This document shows positions 8,586 through 17,130 of a stretch of 64,000 nt of DNA, in pieces. Position numbers and translations under genes: made by a program. Source of the DNA: Hyphomicrobiales bacterium. Lineage in GTDB: Bacteria; Pseudomonadota; Alphaproteobacteria; Rhizobiales; Rhizobiaceae. Below the pieces are notes generated by a model. That model did not search any database. It was not told the DNA's origin and saw only the letters and a list, made by a program, of their open reading frames with translations. Position 1 is the first letter of the stretch, and every line of letters begins with the position of its first letter. Location of the stretch: the NCBI GenBank assembly GCA_900466945.1, contig UBNV01000019.1, positions 1 through 64,000 on the forward strand, written 5' to 3'.

Positions 8586-9395
8586 ATGAAACAACTTGCG
8601 CCTCACGTCGGGAGCGGTGGCGCGGATTTGGTGGCGTCCCTGGAGGCGATGCCTAATCTTCGTACACTTCTTTACGTCGGCCCGCCGGATGTAATCTCCG
8701 GGGCTATGGCTGCTGCCATTCAAAGGGAGTTTCCCTTTCTCAGGGTCTCGCAAGGCCTCAGCATGCAGTCTGCTTTGGAGGAATTCGATGTTCCACTGCG
8801 TCTGGTGCTGGTCGATTTGCTTCATGCCCATGAGTTGAGCGAATGCGCCAACGACCTTTTGGCCCAGCATCCGTCTGCTGCCATTGCGATTGTCACGGAC
8901 AGTGACTTGCGTGGCAGCGTCGAGAGGTTTCACCTGATCGACACCAGCCATGTGCAGGGAGTTCTACCCCTGAATGTCAGTCTGGATGTTCTCCTCTCCA
9001 TGTTGCGGATCATTCTAAGGGGAGGGACATATTTCCCGTCCATCGCCTATCGAAATCAGGACAGCATTCGCTGGCGAAACGAGGGTGACGGCTTGGTAGA
9101 CGAAGCAAAGCCGCAGCTTGTCCAGGAAATCCAAGGCAAGGTCATGCACCAATTGACGAAGCGTGAGAACGAGATTTTGGCCAGGATCGCTTTGGGCAAC
9201 CAGAACAAGATTATAGCTGCCGTGCTCGGCGTATCGGAACACACGGTCAAGATTCACATTCACAACATCATCACCAAGCTCGGCGTTCACAACCGGACCG
9301 AAGCGGTCGCTCTCTATTTCGAGCACCGGGACAGGGAGGGCGGCGGTTCGGTCCAGCGACCGGGAGGCAATCCGGTGTCTGGCGGCGATGCGTAG
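8586..9395 (+). CDS. LuxR/NarL-type transcriptional regulator with a degenerate receiver-like domain
   Basis: A 269-aa DNA-binding regulator. The C-terminal part has the classic LuxR helix-turn-helix: LTKRENEILARIALGNQNK, SEHTVKIHIHNII and KLGVHNRTEA, about residues 180-240. The N-terminal 150 residues look like a response-regulator fold (LVLVDLL in the beta-3 position) but lack the N-terminal acidic pair, so phosphorylation by a histidine kinase is doubtful. It is divergent from the secretion operon and could control it; that is inference from position. The next gene starts before this one ends, implying co-translation. Confidence 0.88.
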   Translation: MKQLAPHVGSGGADLVASLEAMPNLRTLLYVGPPDVISGAMAAAIQREFPFLRVSQGLSMQSALEEFDVPLRLVLVDLLHAHELSECANDLLAQHPSAAIAIVTDSDLRGSVERFHLIDTSHVQGVLPLNVSLDVLLSMLRIILRGGTYFPSIAYRNQDSIRWRNEGDGLVDEAKPQLVQEIQGKVMHQLTKRENEILARIALGNQNKIIAAVLGVSEHTVKIHIHNIITKLGVHNRTEAVALYFEHRDREGGGSVQRPGGNPVSGGDA

Positions 9396-9870
9396 GTTTC
9401 AGGATGTTCTGCTGCTGATCGGGCAGTTGAACTACACATGGACCAACACTGAAAGTCTGTTGATCCATATGATTGCCGGCCTTGCCCAGTCGGACAAGGA
9501 AACCGCGATCGTCATCTTCTTGACGCTGAACACGCCCCGCGCGCGAATTGATCTCGTCGAGCGCCTCGCCAAGATGCAGAAGACCCCGGCCGACTGTCGG
9601 GCCGATGTCTTGGATTCCACGAAAAGGCTGTCGGAAGAGGCCAAGCTCCGAAACAAATACAATCATTGCATTTATTCGTTCGACCCGGACAGCGGTCGCG
9701 GATTGACCCAATCCATGCGCATTTTCGAGGGCCGGGACGATATTAAATACGGAAAGATCGAGGAGCTCGACGATCAAGAAATCGAGCGTATCCGCGAAAG
9801 CATCCGCTCCCTCATCAGGATCAACCAGTCATTCTGGCACATTACGGAAAAATACGGCTTTCCCAAATGA
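9388..9870 (+). CDS. Conserved hypothetical protein, 160 aa
   Basis: Not recognised. It is a soluble, charged, predicted helical protein with the N-terminus QDVLLLIGQLNYTWTNTE and a central RARIDLVERLAKMQ; no signal peptide or membrane segment. The ATG overlaps the end of the LuxR-type gene by 8 bases, so the two are almost certainly one transcript with coupled translation. A role as partner or modulator of that regulator is possible but unproven. Confidence 0.7.
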   Translation: MRRFQDVLLLIGQLNYTWTNTESLLIHMIAGLAQSDKETAIVIFLTLNTPRARIDLVERLAKMQKTPADCRADVLDSTKRLSEEAKLRNKYNHCIYSFDPDSGRGLTQSMRIFEGRDDIKYGKIEELDDQEIERIRESIRSLIRINQSFWHITEKYGFPK

Positions 9871-10150
9871 TGCGGCATCTCACCAATCCGCTGGCCTGAT
9901 GCGGCGACACCACGCCCGTGCGCGGAAAATCCTGCTGCAAGATCATTCGGCTGCGGCCATGCCAGCGTGAACAGTCGATGTCACATGGCGGTAATCTTCC
10001 ATTGCTTTATGCCTGCAGGATGCCGTGATCCGATATGATCTGTCGGGAAGACTCTGATGCGATGCGTGGCCTGGAGTTCGGAATGCTGCCGATCGGAAAA
10101 CGATGAGTGGCGTGCCGGCCTGACTTTCGCGACGACGAAAGGAGCACCAA

Positions 10151-11146
10151 ATGTCGACACTTGAAGACATCGCGTTCCGCGCCGGTTGCTCCATGGCGAC
10201 AGTCAGTCGTGTTCTCAATCGCAGCGGACCTGTCAGTGAGAGCATGGTGCGTCGGGTGCGCAAGGCTGCGTCTGATCTGGGTTATCACAGACTTGAGCGA
10301 ACTCTTTCCCCAGGACGTCGGCGGCCGGTGATCGGGGTGCTCATTCCCAGCATCACCAATCCGGTCTTCGCCGCATCGCTATCGGGCATCCAGAGCCGCA
10401 TGCGGGTGTCCGGTTATGGTGTGTTGATTGCACAGTCCGACTACGACCCGTTGCGCGAGGCTGAGGCGGTCGATTATCTGTTGGCCGAGAAGGCGACCGG
10501 CCTCATTCTGACGGTATGCGATCCGCGCGAAAGCCAATCCACCCTGCGTGCCGCTCTTCCGCCGACAGTCTTGCTCAACAATCTGCCGACCCCACGCTTT
10601 CCGGCTGCCGTGACCACGGACAATCGGCTGGCCGGGCGCGAACTCGCCATGCATCTCGTGGACAAGGGGCATCGCCGAATCCTGTTTGTGTCTGGCCGCT
10701 TTGCAAGTTCCGACCGGGCTAGACTGCGATATGAGGGTTACCTGGACGCGATGAATGCGGCAGAGCTGCCGATTGATGAGGCCTTGCAGGTTTCTTTCAC
10801 CATGGGCTACGAGCAACTGGATCTGGCACCGGCGATGTCTCTTCACCGCCCCACTGCAATCATCGCGTCGAACGATCTTCTGGCGCTGGGCGTGATCAGC
10901 GCCCTTCGCCGTGAGGGGCTTTCAGTACCAGACGACGTGTCGGTCGCCGGTTTCGACGGGATCGCAATCGGCCGGCTCGTCCATCCGTCGTTGACGACTA
11001 TAGAAATGGCGGATGCCAGCATGGGCGCCACTGCCGCCTCGCTGCTGCTCGATATTGCAGAAAATTCAGCGGCACCACGCCACTTGAGCCTCGGCTACAA
11101 GCTGCATGTCGGCGGCACGGTCCGTCAGATCCATCAAGCGTCGTGA
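10151..11146 (+). CDS. LacI-family transcriptional regulator
   Basis: A 331-aa repressor-type protein. The N-terminal helix-turn-helix (TLEDIAFRAGCSMATVSRVL) is canonical, followed by the hinge and a periplasmic-binding-protein-like effector domain with IGVLIPSITNPVFA and an AIIASNDLLALGV motif. A GAAAGGAG site precedes the ATG. It converges on the ABC importer operon at 11230-16285 and is the obvious candidate to control it. The ligand is unknown, probably a sugar or sugar derivative. Confidence 0.92.
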   Translation: MSTLEDIAFRAGCSMATVSRVLNRSGPVSESMVRRVRKAASDLGYHRLERTLSPGRRRPVIGVLIPSITNPVFAASLSGIQSRMRVSGYGVLIAQSDYDPLREAEAVDYLLAEKATGLILTVCDPRESQSTLRAALPPTVLLNNLPTPRFPAAVTTDNRLAGRELAMHLVDKGHRRILFVSGRFASSDRARLRYEGYLDAMNAAELPIDEALQVSFTMGYEQLDLAPAMSLHRPTAIIASNDLLALGVISALRREGLSVPDDVSVAGFDGIAIGRLVHPSLTTIEMADASMGATAASLLLDIAENSAAPRHLSLGYKLHVGGTVRQIHQAS

Positions 11147-11229
11147 ACCAGGTTTCCGGACAGTCGAGAACGTGCCGCTCAAATGAGCGACACGTCTTGG
11201 ATTGGCTTCGTCCGGATGAAGACTCCGGA

Positions 11230-12495
11230 TCAGCTGCGCGGCAGCAGGCCTTCGACTTCCGCGGCGGCGTCGTCGAGGGCTTCCTTGGGCTCGGCCGACT
11301 GTTCGACGACACGCGACAGGTTCTCGACGATGGTCTGGGTGACCTTCACGCCGTTCGAACCGGGGAAGGCGTACCAGGGCTGCATCAGCGGCATCTGTTC
11401 GAGGCCGGCGCGGAACAGCGGGTTCTCCTTGTAGAAGTCACCCAGATACTCCGGCGAGGTGGCCGCAAGTTCATTGTTCGGAACGTAGCCGGTGCCGGGC
11501 ACGACGACCGAGGCACCGAAGGGGCCGGCGGCGAACTTGATGAACTTCCAGGCGGCTTCCTGCTTGTCGGCATCACGCGTCAGCATGACGGCGGCGTTGC
11601 CGCCGGTCGGCAGCTTGCCGTTGACCGGATCGATCAGCGGGATATGGGCCGTGCGCAGGTCGAACTTGTCGCCGACATTCTTGATGGTGTTGCGCAGGGC
11701 GCCGGTGGTCTGGAAGGCAAAGCCGACCTTGCCGGCGACGAAGGCCTGTTCGCCGGCCTGCTTGGTGAAGACCGGGAGGCCGCCTTCCTTGACCATGCGA
11801 TCGACCAGTTCGAAAGCCTTGAGGCCTTCCGGACCGTTGAATGCGACCGTGGCTTCGTCGTTGCTCAGCATCTGGCCGCCCGCGCCGAACAGAAGCGCGG
11901 AGAACATCCAGTCGTCACCCTGCCAGCGGAAGTCGATACCTTCATTGCCGTCGCCGAGTGCCTTGATCTTCGAGGAGAGAGCGATCACCTCGTCCCAGGT
12001 CTTCGGCGGCTGGTCGGGGTTGCCACCAACTTTGCGCACGAGATCGGCATTGTAATACATGATCGGGTTGGAAGTGGCGAAGGCGAGGCCGACCTGCTTA
12101 CCCTGGACCTGGGCAAGCTTCAGGATGTTGTCGGAAAAGCCCTGCTCGGCCATGTTGCCGTCCTTGGCCATGAAGGGGCCGAGATCGACGGGGATGTCGC
12201 GTTCGTTGACCATGCGCAGGCGGTTGAGGCCGATGAAGGTGACGTCAGGCATTTCGGCCGTGCCGGCCTGGCGCATGATCGTCTGGATGCCTTCCTCGTA
12301 GGTCGCAGAAGGATTGGCGAAGGTGATCTTGATGTCCGGGTTCTCTTCCATGAACTTCTTCGAGATCGTGTCCATCACGTCCTTGAAGAAGCCCGGCATC
12401 GGGTAGTGCACATTGAGCGTGGTCTCGGCATGGGCCGGGAGGCACGTTGCCAGCGATACCGCTGCAGCGGCCAGGGCCTTCTTGAGATAAGTCAT
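11230..12495 (-). CDS. ABC importer solute-binding protein (family 1, UgpB/sugar type)
   Basis: A 421-aa periplasmic binding protein. It starts with a Sec signal peptide (MTYLKKALAAAAVSLATCLPAHA), given here in full as 23 residues only by its ends MTYLKK and PAHA, cleaved after AHA. The mature part has the family-1 pattern (FMEENPDIKITF, EMPDVTFIGLNRL, KQEAAWKFIKF, MQPWYAFPGS). It is the last gene of its operon, 26 bases after the second permease. The substrate is not determined; the companion phosphoesterase hints at a phosphodiester or polyol-phosphate, but generic sugars are equally possible. Confidence 0.9.
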   Translation of the reverse strand: MTYLKKALAAAAVSLATCLPAHAETTLNVHYPMPGFFKDVMDTISKKFMEENPDIKITFANPSATYEEGIQTIMRQAGTAEMPDVTFIGLNRLRMVNERDIPVDLGPFMAKDGNMAEQGFSDNILKLAQVQGKQVGLAFATSNPIMYYNADLVRKVGGNPDQPPKTWDEVIALSSKIKALGDGNEGIDFRWQGDDWMFSALLFGAGGQMLSNDEATVAFNGPEGLKAFELVDRMVKEGGLPVFTKQAGEQAFVAGKVGFAFQTTGALRNTIKNVGDKFDLRTAHIPLIDPVNGKLPTGGNAAVMLTRDADKQEAAWKFIKFAAGPFGASVVVPGTGYVPNNELAATSPEYLGDFYKENPLFRAGLEQMPLMQPWYAFPGSNGVKVTQTIVENLSRVVEQSAEPKEALDDAAAEVEGLLPRS

Positions 12496-12521
12496 TGCAG
12501 TTCTCCAGGGTTGCGACCGGG

Positions 12522-13358
12522 TCAGCCTTTGAGACCGGTCATGGTAATGCCCTCGACGAAGCGTTTCTGCGCGAGCAGGAAGGCGAGCACGAGGGGAAGG
12601 GTGATGATCAGGGTGGCCGCCATCAGCGCGCCGTAATCGTCGCCGGCTTCGGCGGCGCGGAAGTAGAGAAGGCCAAGCGGCGGAGTGGCATAGGTCTGGT
12701 TGGTGACCACGATCAGCGGCCAGAACAGGTCGTTCCAATGGGCCACGACGGAAAAGATCGAGAATGCGGTGATCGCCGGCCAGGCATTCGGCACCACGAC
12801 ACGGGCGACGATACCGGTCTCCGACATGCCGTCGAGACGTGCCGCGTGGATCAGGTCGTCTGGGATGCCGCGGAAAAACTGCAGGAAGAGGAATATTGCG
12901 AAGACCGAGATCGAGAACGGGGCGACCAGGGCGAAGTAGCTGTTCAGCACCGACAGCCGGTCGAAGGCGACATAGAGCGGCAGAGCGGTAGCATGGATCG
13001 GCACCAGCAGCCCGAGCATGACGAGCGCCATCATCATCCGCGCCGCGCGGAAGGAAAGTTTGGCCATGGCATAGGCGCAAGGGATGGCCACCAAGATCTG
13101 CACGACGAGAATCAGGCCGCAGACGATTACGCCGTTCAGGAGCAGGCTGCCCATGGAGACCCGGCCGAAGGCCTTGGCGAAATTTTCCGCATAGGACCAG
13201 GTCTGCGGGATCAGGTTGAGCGAGGAGGAGAAGATTTCACTCTGCGCCTTGCCGGCCGTCGAGATCATGAAGATGTATGGCGCGAGAAAGAGGATGGCCC
13301 CAATAGAGAGCAGCGCGAGGCGCAGGGCCCGGGCGGGGGTGAAGCGATCGGTCATCAT
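12522..13358 (-). CDS. ABC importer permease (MalG/UgpE type)
   Basis: A 278-aa inner-membrane protein with six membrane segments and the cytoplasmic EAA-type loop (HAARLDGMSETGIVARVVVP) that docks to the ATPase. It ends in EGITMTGLKG, as is usual for this family. It overlaps the upstream permease by 4 bases (ATGA), so the pair is coupled. Confidence 0.93.
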   Translation of the reverse strand: MMTDRFTPARALRLALLSIGAILFLAPYIFMISTAGKAQSEIFSSSLNLIPQTWSYAENFAKAFGRVSMGSLLLNGVIVCGLILVVQILVAIPCAYAMAKLSFRAARMMMALVMLGLLVPIHATALPLYVAFDRLSVLNSYFALVAPFSISVFAIFLFLQFFRGIPDDLIHAARLDGMSETGIVARVVVPNAWPAITAFSIFSVVAHWNDLFWPLIVVTNQTYATPPLGLLYFRAAEAGDDYGALMAATLIITLPLVLAFLLAQKRFVEGITMTGLKG

Positions 13359-14290
13359 GCGTAGTGCACCTTCCGGTCCATGACGCGGTATTGAAGGAAC
13401 ATCAGCGACACCAGGATCGCTAGGAAGATGACGGTCATCGCCGAGGCATAGCCGACCTTGAGGAAGACGAAGCCCTCCTGATAGATGGTGAAGAGCAGGA
13501 CTTCAGATGCCTTGTTCGGACCACCTTCGGTCAGGGTCTTGACGGTTTCGAAGACCTTGACCGAGTTGATGATGCTGATGGTGGTGACGAAGAGCGTGGT
13601 CGGCCCCAGCATCGGCCAGGTGACGAGGCGGAAGCGGGACAGCGCCGAGCGCGCACCGTCGACTTCCGCTGCCTGGTAGAGTTCGCGCGGGATGGCGGAA
13701 AGACCGGCCAGGAACAGGACCATATTGAAGCCGGTCGCCTGCCAGATGCCGATGATCGACAGGCTGATCATGACCGTGCTCGACGCGCCGAGCCAGTTCG
13801 GTCCGTCGATGCCGATCATGGCAAGGAGGGCGTTGACCGGGCCGATGGTCGGATGAAACAGATATTGCCATACCGTGGCCATGGCGACGAGCAAGGAGGC
13901 GACGGGCAGAAAGAATGCGGTGCGAAACAGGCTCTTGCCCCAGTCCTCGGACTCGATTAGCAGGGCAATGCCGAGTCCGAGCGCCATCGAGACCGGCGCG
14001 ACGATGGCCGCATAGACCGTGGTGTTCCACAGCGACTTCTTGAACGTGCGGTCGTTCAGCAGGTCGGCATAATTCTCGAAGCCGACGAAGTTGAAGCTGC
14101 CATAACCGAGTTCGAAATCGGTGAAACCGAGAAAGATCACGGCAATCGTCGGCAGGATGACGAAGAGCAGCAAAAGCAGGAGCGCCGGCGCCGAGAGCAG
14201 GATAGCGATGCGGGCCTCGCGACGCTTGGCCGTGTCGGCCGCGGAGCTCGTGGCCTCCACCCGGCCGGCGTCGAGGGTGAGATCAGCCAT
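13355..14290 (-). CDS. ABC importer permease (MalF/UgpA type)
   Basis: A 311-aa inner-membrane partner of the downstream permease. It has an N-terminal cytoplasmic stretch, six membrane segments and an EAA loop (YQAAEVDGARSALSRFRLVT). It overlaps the upstream ATPase gene by 8 bases and the next permease by 4. Confidence 0.93.
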   Translation of the reverse strand: MADLTLDAGRVEATSSAADTAKRREARIAILLSAPALLLLLLFVILPTIAVIFLGFTDFELGYGSFNFVGFENYADLLNDRTFKKSLWNTTVYAAIVAPVSMALGLGIALLIESEDWGKSLFRTAFFLPVASLLVAMATVWQYLFHPTIGPVNALLAMIGIDGPNWLGASSTVMISLSIIGIWQATGFNMVLFLAGLSAIPRELYQAAEVDGARSALSRFRLVTWPMLGPTTLFVTTISIINSVKVFETVKTLTEGGPNKASEVLLFTIYQEGFVFLKVGYASAMTVIFLAILVSLMFLQYRVMDRKVHYA

Positions 14291-15452
14291 GCAGGGCCTC
14301 CGAGCGTTTCGGCGAGACCATGGCGATGTCGGCGAACAGCCGTTCGCCCTTGTCGTCGAAGACCAGAATGGCGGATGGGTCGAGTTTCAGATCGACAGGC
14401 TGGCCTGTCACGAGGCCGACTGCCTCTGCGGGCGCGATCTTGGCCACGACGATGCCGTCCATGGCCGCGAGCCTGGTGAAGACCACGACCTCGGACCCCA
14501 GAAACTCCAGCCGCTCGATGCGGGCGGGCAGGCTTCCGTCTCCGGCGCGTGCGAGCTTGACGAATTCCGGACGGAAAGCGACCGTAACCGGCGTGGTGGG
14601 TTTCAGGGGAGTGTGGGTGAGAAGGCGGACGTCGCCGGCCTGCACGAGGCCTTCCTGATCAACGACGGTCGACAGAACGTTGATGCGCGGCTGGCCGAGG
14701 AACTTGGCGACTTCGAGATGCACCGGGTCGTCATAGATCCTGCGGGGGCTGTCGAGCTGCAACAGCCGTCCGCCGATCATCACGGCGACGCGATCGGCCA
14801 TCGACAGGGCTTCCGACTGGTCATGGGTGACATAGAGTGTCGGGACGCCGGCCTTGCGATGAAGGTCGACGATTTCGCCACGGGCATGGACGCGCAGGTT
14901 CGCATCGAGGTTGGACAACGGTTCGTCCATCAGGAAGACGCTCGGTTGACGAACCATGGCCCGGGCGAGCGCCACGCGCTGGCGCTGACCGCCCGACATC
15001 TGGCCCGGCTTGCGGTCGAGCAGGTGGTCGATCTTGAGGGACGTCGCCATGGCCTGGACCTGACGCTGGATGTCGGCCCGGATCTTCCGTTGGTCGGACA
15101 GCATCCCGCCGATCAGCGGCAGGCGTCCCGCCGTTGACAAGCGCCGCATGGCGAGCGGGACGGCGATGTTCTGGCCGGCTGTGAGATGCGGGTAAAGCGC
15201 GTAAGACTGGAACACCATGGCGATGTTGCGATCGCCGGCGGCGCGCGAAGAGACGTCCTCGCCGCCAATGACGATCTCGCCCCGGTCGGCATGATCAAGG
15301 CCGGCGACGATGCGCAGCAGCGTACTCTTGCCGCAACCCGACGGTCCGACGAGAGCGATGAATTCGCCTGCCTCGGCATCGAAGCTGACACCCTTGAGGA
15401 TGCCGTTGCCGCCATAGGACTTGTTGATGTCACGAAGGCTGAAGGCACTCAT
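14283..15452 (-). CDS. ABC importer ATPase (UgpC/MsmK type)
   Basis: A 389-aa nucleotide-binding subunit with a C-terminal TOBE regulatory domain. Walker A is GPSGCGKST, the Q-loop FQSYALYPH, the signature MSGGQRQR, Walker B VFLMDEPLSNLD and the switch His in YVTHDQSEA. There is an unusual insertion between Q-loop and signature (residues of RLSTAGRLPLIGGMLSDQRK). The start ATG at 15452 overlaps the stop of the phosphoesterase gene; a frame extending upstream has no family similarity. Confidence 0.93.
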   Translation of the reverse strand: MSAFSLRDINKSYGGNGILKGVSFDAEAGEFIALVGPSGCGKSTLLRIVAGLDHADRGEIVIGGEDVSSRAAGDRNIAMVFQSYALYPHLTAGQNIAVPLAMRRLSTAGRLPLIGGMLSDQRKIRADIQRQVQAMATSLKIDHLLDRKPGQMSGGQRQRVALARAMVRQPSVFLMDEPLSNLDANLRVHARGEIVDLHRKAGVPTLYVTHDQSEALSMADRVAVMIGGRLLQLDSPRRIYDDPVHLEVAKFLGQPRINVLSTVVDQEGLVQAGDVRLLTHTPLKPTTPVTVAFRPEFVKLARAGDGSLPARIERLEFLGSEVVVFTRLAAMDGIVVAKIAPAEAVGLVTGQPVDLKLDPSAILVFDDKGERLFADIAMVSPKRSEALHG

Positions 15453-16285
15453 TCGGCGGCCTCCCCCGGCAGGGTGGACACGGTGCGCGGATAGACCTCG
15501 TCGATCACGTCGTCGAGCACATGGGCTATCGTGCCGGGAACCTCGACGATCTCGCTCGTCGCATCCTCGCCGAGATGATGGATGACGCCGCCGATCAGGC
15601 GGTCGCCCGGCATTTCGCGTTCGAGCTTGTCGATGATAAAGGATGTCGGCGGTGCCCATACAAGCTTCGTCCTGCCAACTTTCCCCTGCCAGGCCCAGTG
15701 CAGGTGGCCGCTTGCGTAAAGTGCGACATCGTGGGCCGACAGAAGGTCGAGAATATGCTGCCGTTCGGTCGGCCGTGCGCCCCAATAACCGGTGTCGCCT
15801 TCCATCGGGTCGTCGACGAACAGCGGCTTGTGCGCGAATAGAGCGACGCGGCGTCCACCTAGATCAGCAAGGGTCTCGACGAGCCAGTTGAATTGCTCCT
15901 CTTCCTCTGCTTGGCCCGAGCCGAGCAGGAGGCTGTTCAATCCGATGATCCGCCAATGGCCGAGATCCTTGGCAAAGCGGTCGGGGCCGACAAGACGGCG
16001 CCAGCGGTCCAGACGGGTATCATCAATCGGCTGATGCGAACCCGGCATGTGCCCGACATCATGGTTGCCGGGCACGGCAAGCACCGGGATATCCAGTTCG
16101 CCGAGCAAAGCCATGGAGAAGACCAGGTCGTCTTCCTGATCGGCGCCATCGATGGTCAGATCACCGGTGTGCACGACAAGGTCGGGCTCTACCTGTTCGA
16201 TCCAGCGGCGGATCGGTTCCCAATTGCCATTGAAATGTGGCTTGGACGGGCTGAAATGCGTGTCACTGATCTGGATGATTTTCAT
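15449..16285 (-). CDS. Calcineurin-like metallophosphoesterase (CpdA/GpdQ type)
   Basis: A 278-aa cytoplasmic dinuclear-metal phosphodiesterase. All family metal motifs are visible: DTH near residue 8, GD (HTGDLTIDG), GNHD (VPGNHDVGH), the AHKPLF histidine and GHLHWAW. The length fits class III cyclic-nucleotide or glycerophosphodiester phosphodiesterases. It is first in the importer operon and overlaps the ATPase gene by 4 bases, which suggests that it acts on the imported compound. Whether that compound is a glycerophosphodiester is inference. Confidence 0.88.
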   Translation of the reverse strand: MKIIQISDTHFSPSKPHFNGNWEPIRRWIEQVEPDLVVHTGDLTIDGADQEDDLVFSMALLGELDIPVLAVPGNHDVGHMPGSHQPIDDTRLDRWRRLVGPDRFAKDLGHWRIIGLNSLLLGSGQAEEEEQFNWLVETLADLGGRRVALFAHKPLFVDDPMEGDTGYWGARPTERQHILDLLSAHDVALYASGHLHWAWQGKVGRTKLVWAPPTSFIIDKLEREMPGDRLIGGVIHHLGEDATSEIVEVPGTIAHVLDDVIDEVYPRTVSTLPGEAAE

Positions 16286-16678
16286 CGGCTGGCACCTTGT
16301 CGACGCTCGGTCTCGGGCCGGATCGGAAGCGACCCGGCGCTAAGGGCCATGTCTTTAGATGGTCAGCGTGTCAGCGACGTGAGAGAGTTTTCAGCGCTCT
16401 TCCAGTTTTGTCACCAATTCTTCAAATCGGGATTGGTCATATGAGAATACAGCAAGGGGGCCTGTTAAAGTCGTCGCCAGTGTCAGCAGCGAAGCTGGAC
16501 GTGATATGAGGAAAGCGGAATTGGCGGATGGCCTAGAGCCTGCAAGCGCCAGCAGTCTATGCTCAGCTGATTTCTCCTGCGGGGATCGTGGCCGGTGGCT
16601 GTCGACAATGTCCGGGGATTGCTCGAGGAAGGCAGGCGGTTGGTCAACAAATGGCTCCGGGAGTAGTTGCGTCCCCTC
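16286..16678. other. Intergenic region upstream of the phosphoesterase-ABC operon
   Basis: Contains no convincing gene. It should hold the promoter and LacI-type operator of the minus-strand operon; a short dyad with central AGCGCT near 16395 is the only candidate and is weak. Confidence 0.35.
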
Positions 16679-16882
16679 TCAACTCACAACCTGACCACAG
16701 GCGCGTCGATAGTACACCGGTGCATCAGCTTCTTCGCCATCGTGATTGCCTTCCACCGCACAATACAGAACCCGATGGGTTCCGACATCGAATCCAGCCA
16801 TGATGCGGCAGTCGAAGGACACGAGGGCAGAGCGAAACGCCTCGCGGACGATCGGGTCTTCGAATCGGAATTTGGATTTCAT
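16679..16882 (-). CDS. Possible small hypothetical protein, 67 aa
   Basis: The frame starts at MKSKFRFEDPIVREAFRSAL and continues with RIMAGFD and PVYYRRACGQVVS, which looks protein-like (balanced composition, alternating charge), unlike the random frames around it. No clear ribosome site precedes it and it is not recognised. It could be a genuine small gene or chance. Confidence 0.3.
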   Translation of the reverse strand: MKSKFRFEDPIVREAFRSALVSFDCRIMAGFDVGTHRVLYCAVEGNHDGEEADAPVYYRRACGQVVS

Positions 16883-17065
16883 CGCGTCACTGTGAGCGAA
16901 CACGACCGAGTATCGACAGCATTTGCCGTCATGAAGCTGCCTGGTGGATGGCAGCACTATGCGGCGTCTGAGGAGAAACCTGTCGAGCCGAGCGGCCCCG
17001 ATGCCATGGTTTTGAGAGCCACAATAGCGCCTGATCCTGAAGTCTCCGTCGACGGCCGTCTGACC

Positions 17066-17097
17066 AAAAAAGCCCCACACACCGAAGTGCGCGGGGC
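17066..17097 (-). terminator. Rho-independent terminator of the arabinoside cluster
   Basis: On the minus strand an 11-bp GC-rich stem closes on a TTCG tetraloop and is followed by six T residues. It lies 34 bases after the stop of the solute-binding protein gene, the last gene of the cluster. Confidence 0.9.
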
Positions 17098-17130
17098 AGG
17101 CCAGGGAGGCCTTGGGGGAGGGTATGCGGA

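Noticed and set aside
11143..12636. A 497-aa plus-strand frame opposite the solute-binding protein
   Set aside because: It overlaps a clear periplasmic binding protein with signal peptide; it is a high-GC antisense shadow.
12496..13080. N-terminal extension giving a 616-aa solute-binding protein
   Set aside because: The extension is the permease gene read in another frame; the signal peptide begins at 12495.
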